The position numbers and the translations under genes are program-made. Source: an uncultured Collinsella sp. (GTDB lineage: Bacteria; Actinomycetota; Coriobacteriia; Coriobacteriales; Coriobacteriaceae). From it: a stretch of DNA of 8,483 nt. The stretch lies in NCBI GenBank assembly GCA_900551555.1, contig URWC01000074.1:1-8483 (forward strand), given 5' to 3'. Below are positions 1 through 5,790 of the stretch, piece by piece. The stretch's first letter is position 1; the number at the start of each line of letters is the position of its first letter. The notes under the pieces are model-generated. The model had not been told where the DNA came from and did not search any database. It worked only from the letters and a program-made list of their open reading frames with translations.

Positions 1-961
1 TGCGCGCGGCCTCCAGGCGCTCGAGCGAAAAGGCGAAGCCCGCCGCCGGCACCTCGATACCGTCGCCAAATGCGCCGGTAAAGATGGAGTCGTAGCGTCC
101 GCCCGAACCGACCGGATCGGGCAAGCCGCCGGCATAGGCCTTAAAGACCAGGCCCGTGTAGTAATCGAAAGAGTTCATGATGGAGAAGTCGAAGGACAGC
201 ACCTGGGCGTCTTCGGGAGCCAGACCATCGACTAGGGCACGCAGTTCGCGCGTCAGTGGCGCGACGATACCGGCGGCCTCCAGCAGCGCGTCCACGCGGT
301 CAAGTACCTCGGCACCGCCGTGCAGGCGCGGCAGCTCGCTAATGGCGGCCTTGACGGCATCGGACTCGACGCTTGCCGCCACGCGGGCATCGAGGCCCAC
401 AAAGTCGTTGGCATGCACGCAGCGCAGGGCCTCGGCAGCCAGCTCACGATCCTCGCACACCGCGAGCAATTCCTTAAAAGGACGCACACTGCCTGCGATA
501 ATGCGCGCATCGGGAAGTGCCAGCTCGCGTACGGCCTCGGCAACGAGCGAGACAATCTCGACATCGCCCGCGGTATCTCCCGCGCCGATGAGCTCAAAGC
601 CCAACTGCGTAAACTGACGCGAGCCACCGGCATTGCGCTGACACTCGCGAACCACCGGCGCCTCGTAGCGAAGGCGCAGGGGCAGGTCGGCCGCGCGCAT
701 GCGGGTCGAAACCAGGCGCACGATCGGCAGCGTGTTGTCGGGACGGACCACCAGCAGGCGGCCGTCGTCATCAAAGAGCTTAAACGGCGTGTCCGCAATG
801 CGGCCACCCTCCTCGAGAGAGCCCTTGTCCTCGAGCAGCGGCGTCTCGACCGGCAGGTAATGATGCTCCCTAAAGCAGCCCTTCACCGTCAGCGCAATCT
901 CCTCGCGCGCCTGAGCCTCCTCGGGCAATATGTCCCGGAATCCCCACGGTGTGGCCGTCAT
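1..961 (-). CDS. hisZ: ATP phosphoribosyltransferase regulatory subunit HisZ (C-terminus cut by window edge)
   Basis: HisZ is a catalytically dead relative of histidyl-tRNA synthetase. It pairs with short-form HisG to catalyse and feedback-regulate the first step of histidine biosynthesis in the cytoplasm. About 320 residues are visible. The N-terminus (TPWGFRDILPEEA) and the class II synthetase core are clear: RPDNTLPIVRL near residue 72, SRQFTQLGFELIG (motif 2) near 115, and GFAFSLERL (motif 3) near the cut end. The segment matching HisRS 'RGLDYYTG' reads MNSFDYYTG, so the catalytic arginine is Asn263. That favours HisZ over HisS. The ATG at 961 has a GAGGAGG Shine-Dalgarno at 970-976. It lies 169 bp beyond the epimerase gene and appears functionally unrelated to the sugar locus. 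A divergent HisS is the main alternative. Confidence 0.82.
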   Translation of the reverse strand, partial: MTATPWGFRDILPEEAQAREEIALTVKGCFREHHYLPVETPLLEDKGSLEEGGRIADTPFKLFDDDGRLLVVRPDNTLPIVRLVSTRMRAADLPLRLRYEAPVVRECQRNAGGSRQFTQLGFELIGAGDTAGDVEIVSLVAEAVRELALPDARIIAGSVRPFKELLAVCEDRELAAEALRCVHANDFVGLDARVAASVESDAVKAAISELPRLHGGAEVLDRVDALLEAAGIVAPLTRELRALVDGLAPEDAQVLSFDFSIMNSFDYYTGLVFKAYAGGLPDPVGSGGRYDSIFTGAFGDGIEVPAAGFAFSLERLEAAR

Positions 962-996
962 CTGGTGAGCCTCCTCATGCTGTGTTTCATATAGAA

Positions 997-1028
997 CAGA
1001 AGACCGGCATAGCTCCGCCGGTCTTCTG
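997..1028 (-). terminator. 12-bp perfect stem-loop between the epimerase gene and hisZ
   Basis: Arms 997-1008 and 1017-1028 pair perfectly over 12 bp around an 8-nt loop. On the minus strand the stem is followed only by TTCTATAT, so the U-tract is poor. It is the only terminator candidate downstream of the epimerase. It lies 35 bp before the hisZ start codon. A weak -10-like TATGCT at 1037-1042 just upstream would place the stem at the extreme 5' end of a hisZ transcript, but I see no matching -35. It could be a terminator for the sugar operon, a 5' stabilising hairpin for hisZ, or part of an attenuator. The rest of the gap (1043-1130) shows nothing recognisable, including no T-box consensus. 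Confidence 0.5.
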
Positions 1029-1130
1029 GGTACTTTAGCATACTAGAGTGTTTGCGGGGAAAATCCATCGCAGCCGCTCACGCCGTATTCATTTGGAAAC
1101 ATAGGGCAGATCGCCGCAACCCAAACCCGC

Positions 1131-1967
1131 CTAGGCGCCAATCGCACGACGATACTCTGCCATTACCTGCGCATCGGCAGCTGCGGGGTCGGCAAAATAG
1201 CGCCCGTCATAGGTCTCGGCCGAAACAACTCCGCGATAGCCGCGCGCCACCAGCCTATCCAGGTCGGCGCGCATATCGCGGTCGCCGTCACCCCAGGCAA
1301 GATGCGTCGTGCCATCTGCCGCAACATCGACAAAATGCACGTGGGCGACATCATCGCCAAGCAGATCGAAATAATCGTCGATGGTATCCCCCGCCACCGC
1401 CATAGCGCCCAAATCCAGACACGCCTTAAGTGCCGGATGATCAACCGCCTCGATCATGTGCTTCGTATCGGCCGCCGAGTTCACGATCATCGACTCAACC
1501 GGCTGTAGGGCCTCGAGTACCAGTCGCACGCCGCGCTCTCCCGCATGCTCGGCAATCGCACGCAGCATCGAGGCGCTGCGACCCCACGCGTCCTCGATCG
1601 GCTCGTTCAAAAATGCCCAGCCGCTCGAGACCATGACCTGCTCGGCTCCAAGTTCCGCCGCAATATCTACAACGTTCTTAAAGTACGCGAGTGTGCGGGC
1701 ACGTGCCTCATTCCCGCGCGCCGCGATATTCCACGGCTTGGGGTTGTTCTGTTCGGGACAAAGCCCCACAATCCGAACCCCATACCGCTGCGACAGCTCC
1801 CGCACCTGCTCGAGCGAATCGTATCCATGGCAATCGACATACAGATGCATCGCTCCGGTCCAAAGCTCGCAACACGTGTAACCCGAGGCCGCTGCCGAAG
1901 AAAAGAATTCCTCAAGGTCAAAATAACGATGGCTGATATTCATGACGGCAAGCTGCGGATACTCCAT
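1131..1967 (-). CDS. frlC: FrlC-like sugar epimerase, TIM-barrel AP-endonuclease-2 family (probable psicoselysine/fructoselysine 3-epimerase type)
   Basis: This 278-residue protein has the xylose-isomerase-like TIM-barrel fold of sugar 3-epimerases and isomerases. It resembles E. coli FrlC as I recall it, especially around WGRSASMLRAIAEHAGERG and LEALQPVES (128-159), where FrlC has a WGR...ILEPLTPYES run. The expected divalent-metal ligands are present: Glu152 (LEAL), Asp185 (CLDLG), His211 (HVHFVD) and Glu251 (SAET). The numbering nearly matches the D-tagatose 3-epimerase quartet. I chose ATG 1967 because AAAGGTGG sits 5 nt upstream of it; an in-frame GTG at 1976 would fall inside that ribosome site. 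It is the last gene of the cluster, 83 bp after EIID and beyond a hairpin. Substrate is inferred; another ketose epimerase or isomerase remains possible. Confidence 0.72.
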   Translation of the reverse strand: MEYPQLAVMNISHRYFDLEEFFSSAAASGYTCCELWTGAMHLYVDCHGYDSLEQVRELSQRYGVRIVGLCPEQNNPKPWNIAARGNEARARTLAYFKNVVDIAAELGAEQVMVSSGWAFLNEPIEDAWGRSASMLRAIAEHAGERGVRLVLEALQPVESMIVNSAADTKHMIEAVDHPALKACLDLGAMAVAGDTIDDYFDLLGDDVAHVHFVDVAADGTTHLAWGDGDRDMRADLDRLVARGYRGVVSAETYDGRYFADPAAADAQVMAEYRRAIGA

Positions 1968-1984
1968 CTTGTCCACCTTTCGGC

Positions 1985-2018
1985 AAAAGGGCGCCGCAGC
2001 ACAGTGTGCGCGACGCCC
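1985..2018 (-). terminator. Terminator-like hairpin between EIID and the epimerase
   Basis: Positions 1989-1997 pair with 2010-2018 (nine pairs, one of them G-U on the minus strand). The stem extends inward through 1999-2002 with 2006-2009, after a one-base bulge, to a 3-nt loop. On the minus strand it is followed by four T residues (1988-1985) and then GCCG. The stem is strong but the U-tract short, so leaky termination or mRNA processing is more likely than a full stop. It lies wholly in the 83-bp gap after EIID and just before the epimerase ribosome site. Confidence 0.55.
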
Positions 2019-2050
2019 CCTCTTACATTGTTCTCATTATGACGGATACT

Positions 2051-2887
2051 CTACTGGACACCAAGCACTCCAAAGAACGCACCAGCGATACTCACGAGCA
2101 GGATCACGAGCATGATGAGCAGCGGATTCATCTTCTTCTTGAGCATGAGATAGACGATTCCAAACAGCCCCATCGTGACAAAGCCCGGGAAGATTCCGTT
2201 GAGCAGCTCGGCCAGCGTCTGAGCACCATCGCCCGCGCCGACCATGAGCGGAATGTCCACGGTGACCATCTCCATGGTCATAGCACCGATCACCATGGCG
2301 CCCATGATGGAGGCCATCTTGACGATCGTGTCCATAATGCCCGATTCCTGGACCTTGCTGATCATGTCCGAGCCAAAGCGATATCCCACAAACGTCAGCA
2401 GGTAACGGATGATGTAGTGAGGGACGTTGAACACGAGCAGGAACAAAATCGGGCCAAGAATAGAGCCCTGTAGCGCCAGCGACGTGCCGACACCCGTTGC
2501 CAAAATTCGCAGCGTGCCCCAGTAGAAGGCATCGCCCACACCGGACAGCGGTCCCATCAAAGCAAGCTTGACATTTGAGATCGCGCTCGTGTCAAAGCTA
2601 TCGTCAGTAGCGTTGACCTCTTCCATTGCAGCGGCGATGGACATGGGGAGCGTCGAGATGTACGGCGTGACGTTATAGAGCTCCATATGGCGCTTAAGGG
2701 CGGCCTTAAAGTCCGCATCCTGCGGATACAGCTTGCGAAGAATCGGCATAAGGGCCCACATAAAGCCGATATGGCCCATACGCTCGTAGTTCCAGGAATG
2801 CTCATAGGGAATCGAGCGCCAGAACAGCTTCTTAAGGTCTGCGCGGGAAATCAGCCCGTCGTAAGAAGACTCAAACTTAAAACTCAT
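2051..2887 (-). CDS. PTS mannose-family transporter subunit EIID
   Basis: This membrane subunit forms the sugar channel with EIIC in mannose-type (Man) phosphotransferase permeases. The 278-residue length fits the family. The N-terminal signature FWRSIPYEHSWNYERM (22-37) is typical of EIID, followed by LYNVTPYISTLPMSIAAAMEE (70-90) and GPLSGVGDAFYWGTLR (112-127). Hydrophobic segments lie at about 128-165 and 190-210, and a C-terminal helix at about 255-276. I chose ATG 2887, which overlaps the end of EIIC by 11 bp and follows a GGGAG site inside EIIC. A longer reading from 2953 adds residues that only reflect EIIC sequence in another frame. The overlap implies translational coupling to EIIC. 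Substrate specificity cannot be read directly; the neighbours suggest a glycated amino acid. Confidence 0.93.
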   Translation of the reverse strand: MSFKFESSYDGLISRADLKKLFWRSIPYEHSWNYERMGHIGFMWALMPILRKLYPQDADFKAALKRHMELYNVTPYISTLPMSIAAAMEEVNATDDSFDTSAISNVKLALMGPLSGVGDAFYWGTLRILATGVGTSLALQGSILGPILFLLVFNVPHYIIRYLLTFVGYRFGSDMISKVQESGIMDTIVKMASIMGAMVIGAMTMEMVTVDIPLMVGAGDGAQTLAELLNGIFPGFVTMGLFGIVYLMLKKKMNPLLIMLVILLVSIAGAFFGVLGVQ

Positions 2888-3668
2888 CGAACCCACTCCC
2901 AATCGCAGGATCCTCGGTTGCCACTGCGGGCTGCTCCGCTTTTTTCTTATCACCCAAAACCGTCATCGCGACGACGATGATCGCGGCAAAGATCGCCACG
3001 CCCGTCGTGCTAATGCCAAAGTAGGCGACGAGGAAGAAGCCAGCGAAGAAGAACGGAGCCACCGTTTTGTTCATAATCATCTGCGCCAGCATCGCAAAGC
3101 CGAGTGCGGGCAAGAAGGCGGCGGCGACATCCATGCCGGTCTGAACGAAATCGGGGATGATGTTGAGCAGGCTGGCAACAGCATCGGCGCCAAAGAAGAA
3201 TGCCAGGGGAATAATCAGCAGGCCGCACCAGCTCTGCGCGTAACCGGCGATGAGCATGTTGCGCGTGATGGCCTTGGTGTCTCCGTCCTCGACGTTTTTG
3301 TCGATACGGTGCACCAGCAGCAGCATCACCGGCTGGCCCAGGGCGGTATCGAGCGCCAGGACGATCGTTGCGATAGGAATGCCCAGGGTCAGGGCCGCCG
3401 AAGCGTCCGCGCCGGCCTGCATGGCAAGAGATACGCCCAGGATAGTGCCGGAAATCGTATCGGGCGGGTTATAGGCGCCGACCGAGATGGCGCCGACCAT
3501 GGCAAGCTCCATCGTGGCGCCCATGATCGTGCCGGTCACCATGTCGCCCATGACAAGGCCAACCAGAGGTCCGAGCACGATCGGGCGCTGGAGGTAGCTC
3601 GTGCCCGTCAGCCACTCGGAATAGCCCAAAAGGGCAATCAGGAAAATCAGGATTGTCTTGATAACCAT
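2877..3668 (-). CDS. PTS mannose-family transporter subunit EIIC
   Basis: EIIC (263 residues) is the polytopic membrane partner of EIID and carries much of the substrate-binding region of Man-type PTS permeases. It is strongly hydrophobic throughout. The family pattern is visible in RPIVLGPLVGLVMGD (28-42), the Gly/Met-rich TGTIMGATMELAMVGAISVG (45-64) and NPPDTISGTILGVSLA (67-82). The C-terminus is a short hydrophilic tail (about 239-263) that ends GFDEF. The start at 3668 has AGGGG six bases upstream, and only 8 bp separate it from EIIB. Its 3' end carries the EIID start codon. The tail shares its last three residues with EIIA. Confidence 0.93.
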   Translation of the reverse strand: MVIKTILIFLIALLGYSEWLTGTSYLQRPIVLGPLVGLVMGDMVTGTIMGATMELAMVGAISVGAYNPPDTISGTILGVSLAMQAGADASAALTLGIPIATIVLALDTALGQPVMLLLVHRIDKNVEDGDTKAITRNMLIAGYAQSWCGLLIIPLAFFFGADAVASLLNIIPDFVQTGMDVAAAFLPALGFAMLAQMIMNKTVAPFFFAGFFLVAYFGISTTGVAIFAAIIVVAMTVLGDKKKAEQPAVATEDPAIGSGFDEF

Positions 3669-3676
3669 GACAGCCC

Positions 3677-4147
3677 CTAACCGATGACCTTCGCGGCGTC
3701 AGTCTTCGCATCTGCCGGAATCATCTGAATGAACAGTTCATAGCCCTCGCCGAGCAGCTCTTTGACGTATGCCTCGTTTTCGGGCGTAAGGAACACACTC
3801 GTCGAGACCTGGCGGGCATTCTCGCTAAAGGCAACGTTGCCGAGGTTGATCTTCTTGACTCCCATCGCCTTGGCGACGGCACCGGCCTGCTGGATCGTCT
3901 CGCAAACCACGAAGAGCTTGTACTTATCGGTCACTCCGCTCTGGAGCGCCTTGACGGCGTCCTCGGTGTTTTTGACGACGACCTTGCAGCCCTCAGGCTT
4001 TGCAAGGGACAGGGCCTGTAGACGAAGCTTGTCATTGAGGACCGTGTCGCTCACCAACAGGATGCAATCGGCACCCAGAGCCGAGGTCCAGCTAACGGCA
4101 ACCTGGCCGTGAAGCAGTCGATAATCTACACGAATCATCTGAATCAT
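3677..4147 (-). CDS. PTS mannose-family phosphotransfer subunit EIIB
   Basis: EIIB is the cytoplasmic domain that passes phosphate from EIIA to the incoming sugar. The 156-residue length is standard. The N-terminal IRVDYRLLHGQVAVSW (5-20) is the family's phosphohistidine motif, with His13 as the phosphorylated residue; Man-type EIIB uses His rather than the Cys of other PTS families. The C-terminal half (KKINLGNVAFSENARQVSTSVFLTPEN, about 98-124) is also typical. The ATG at 4147 has GGGAG six bases upstream. It is a separate protein, not fused to EIIA as in E. coli ManX, and lies 17 bp after EIIA. The presence of a PTS explains why no separate sugar kinase is needed in the locus. Confidence 0.94.
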   Translation of the reverse strand: MIQMIRVDYRLLHGQVAVSWTSALGADCILLVSDTVLNDKLRLQALSLAKPEGCKVVVKNTEDAVKALQSGVTDKYKLFVVCETIQQAGAVAKAMGVKKINLGNVAFSENARQVSTSVFLTPENEAYVKELLGEGYELFIQMIPADAKTDAAKVIG

Positions 4148-4164
4148 GATGTGCTCCCTAGTGG

Positions 4165-4581
4165 TTAAAACTCATCGAGCTCGGCCTGCCCCAGCAGGTC
4201 GTTGACGTACTTGACCTTGGTGTCGTCCGCCTCGACGATCTGGCGAATGGCCTCATCGATCGGGGTGGATTCGGGCACGAACAGCAGCTGAATAAGGAGC
4301 GGCAGGTTCATATTGGTCACCAGATGCGTGTTGGGACGCGTCTGGACGATCTTGGTGAACTCGTTGTTGACACTGCCACCAAAGAGGTCGGTGCAAACGA
4401 CGACCTCATCGTCCGCGGCAAAGCCGTCCAGAATCGCTGCGGCCTCCTTGGTCAGGTCCTCGTTTCCGTCGACATACATAGAGAGCGCATGGACGTTTTC
4501 GCGCTCGCCGGAAAGCAGGCCGATGCTCTCGACGATTCCAGACGCAAAATGAGCATGGGACGCCACGATAAACCGCCTCAT
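4165..4581 (-). CDS. PTS mannose-family phosphotransfer subunit EIIA
   Basis: EIIA accepts phosphate from HPr and hands it to EIIB in the cytoplasm. The protein is 138 residues, normal for a stand-alone Man-type EIIA. The N-terminus RRFIVASHAHFASG (2-15) carries the active-site His at position 9. The usual Gly after it is Ala, and a second His follows at 11. CTDLFGGSVNNEF (63-75) matches the family Asp-x-x-Gly-Gly-Ser loop. I chose ATG 4581, with AAGGGG six bases upstream. The longer in-frame reading to 4665 would run through the terminator hairpin and start with non-family sequence. It is the first gene of the four PTS subunits and the first gene after the internal terminator. Confidence 0.93.
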   Translation of the reverse strand: MRRFIVASHAHFASGIVESIGLLSGERENVHALSMYVDGNEDLTKEAAAILDGFAADDEVVVCTDLFGGSVNNEFTKIVQTRPNTHLVTNMNLPLLIQLLFVPESTPIDEAIRQIVEADDTKVKYVNDLLGQAELDEF

Positions 4582-4611
4582 TCGATTCCCCTTCCTAGCG
4601 AATTTCGGCAT

Positions 4612-4640
4612 AAAAATGCCCGGACGCATGCGCCCGGGCA
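4612..4640 (-). terminator. Intrinsic terminator between the FrlB-like gene and the PTS genes
   Basis: Positions 4617-4623 pair with 4634-4640 (seven bp, GC-rich). The stem continues through a G-U pair (4624/4633) and two more pairs (4625-4626 with 4631-4632) to a 4-nt loop. On the minus strand it is followed immediately by five T residues (4616-4612). This is the best intrinsic terminator in the window. It lies 28 bp after the FrlB-like stop codon and about 30 bp before the EIIA start, which leaves little room for a new promoter downstream. Partial read-through into the PTS genes is therefore likely. Confidence 0.78.
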
Positions 4641-4668
4641 GGGTGCTTCTTAAATGAGTGGTCAACTA

Positions 4669-5730
4669 TTAGTAGTCGAACTGGTGATAGTAACGACGGT
4701 AGTTGAGGTTGTGCTTGGTGACCGTCTCGTAGTAAGCGGCAAGGCGATCGGTGATCAGCGAGGAGAGGATCCACGGAGACACGATGACGCGGAACTCGTC
4801 GTCAAGGCCGGGGATCGCGAACTCGGCGGTGTCGATGATGTTGATGTCGGTGTCGCCGGTCACGCCGCGGTTGAGGAAGGCGCGGACGCGCTCGTCGAGC
4901 TTGCGGTTCTCGTCCTCGCCCATGAACAGGAACACGGGGACGCCGGGCTCCACGAGCTCGAGGGTGCCGTGGAAGAAGTCGGCCGAGGTGATGTAGCGGG
5001 TGCGCTTCCACTGCATCTCCTCCAGGATGCACATCGAGAACAGGATCGTCTCGCCCCACAGGGCGCCCGAGCCGATGAACATGGTGTAGGGGGCCAGGGC
5101 GTACTTCTTGGCGAGCTCCTCGGCGCGCGGCTCGAAGCGCTTGCGGATGTCGAGCATGTCCTTCCAGATGTCCTTGGTCTGCTCGATAAACAGATCAAAC
5201 TTGGGGAAGCAGCCACGGCGGTTGAGCAGGCGCAGGCCGAAGCAGTCGGCGAGGTAGTAGCCCTTCTCGCAGCCGCCCGAACCATGGTCAGAAGCCATGG
5301 CGACGCAGTTCTCGGCACCGACAGCCTGGCCGATGGGGCCCTCGGGCTTGGTCATGGCGTAGACGCGCACGCCCATGTCCTTCATCTTCTTGACGGCCTC
5401 GAGGACCTCGGGGGTGGTGCCGGACTCGGAGGCGGTGAGCACGACGGACTTCTCGGTCATGCGCTTGTGGCCCATGGCGTTCCACTCGGCGGCGTGGATC
5501 AGGTAGACCTCGAGGTCGCGGTCGCCGAACTTGTTCATGAGGTACTCGAGCTGCATGAGCTCGTCCCAGGTGCCGCCGACGCCCATCAGGAACACGGCGT
5601 CGTAGCCCTCGTCGGCGACCTTGTCGGCGAGCGCGGTCATCTTCTTGCCGGTCTCGTAGAGCGCCTTACCGTCCTCGAGATAGCCCTCCTGGTCGAAATG
5701 CATGATCTCGATCTTCTCGGTTTCCTTCAT
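4669..5730 (-). CDS. frlB: SIS-domain deglycase of the FrlB/FraB family (probable fructoselysine-6-phosphate deglycase)
   Basis: Enzymes of this family split 6-phosphorylated Amadori compounds into glucose-6-phosphate and the free amino acid (lysine for FrlB/GfrF, aspartate for FraB). The 353-residue protein has two SIS halves: GVGGTWDE (50-57) with TASESGTTPEVLEA (99-112), then IGSGALWGE (219-227). Glu238 (EEMQW) and His254 (DFFHG) are 16 residues apart, the spacing of FraB's catalytic Glu214/His230 as I recall it. LELVEPGVP (257-265) and the RRYY...Y ending match FrlB. A strong AAAGGAG site six bases upstream fixes the start at 5730. Codon use is extreme: only 4 of the first 106 codons end in A or T. 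It lies 60 bp after the other deglycase gene and 28 bp before a terminator. Fructose-asparagine is an alternative substrate. Confidence 0.8.
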   Translation of the reverse strand: MKETEKIEIMHFDQEGYLEDGKALYETGKKMTALADKVADEGYDAVFLMGVGGTWDELMQLEYLMNKFGDRDLEVYLIHAAEWNAMGHKRMTEKSVVLTASESGTTPEVLEAVKKMKDMGVRVYAMTKPEGPIGQAVGAENCVAMASDHGSGGCEKGYYLADCFGLRLLNRRGCFPKFDLFIEQTKDIWKDMLDIRKRFEPRAEELAKKYALAPYTMFIGSGALWGETILFSMCILEEMQWKRTRYITSADFFHGTLELVEPGVPVFLFMGEDENRKLDERVRAFLNRGVTGDTDINIIDTAEFAIPGLDDEFRVIVSPWILSSLITDRLAAYYETVTKHNLNYRRYYHQFDY

Positions 5731-5744
5731 TTGTCTCTCCTTTC

Positions 5745-5780
5745 TGGGGTTGTTTCCACATCCCCCATGCCAACGGGCAT
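5745..5780 (-). other. Tandem short hairpins in the leader of the FrlB-like gene
   Basis: In the 60-bp gap between the two deglycase genes, 5745-5749 pairs with 5763-5767 (5 bp), and 5767-5771 pairs with 5776-5780 (5 bp, 4-nt loop). The two helices share one base at 5767. There is no U-tract, so this is not a terminator. A hairpin here, just ahead of a strong ribosome site, could mark an mRNA processing point or protect the 5' end of a processed transcript. The stems are short enough to be chance. Confidence 0.3.
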
Positions 5781-5790
5781 CAAAACCCGC

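Noticed and set aside
253..807. 184-residue minus-strand open frame
   Set aside because: It lies in the wrong frame relative to hisZ, with Arg/Cys/Ser-rich translation. The true frame runs from 961 off the left edge.
1..961. Histidyl-tRNA synthetase (hisS) as the identity of the left-edge gene
   Set aside because: The catalytic Arg of the second histidine motif is replaced by Asn263, and the ATP-site sequence RPDNTLPIVR is more HisZ-like. Divergent HisS is not fully excluded.
320..994. 224-residue plus-strand open frame opposite hisZ
   Set aside because: It is antisense to a clear HisZ coding frame, has no recognisable domain, and has no ribosome site.
1968..1976. GTG start for the epimerase nine bases upstream of the chosen ATG
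   Set aside because: The GTG lies inside the AAAGGTGG ribosome site that serves the ATG at 1967, and it has no site of its own.
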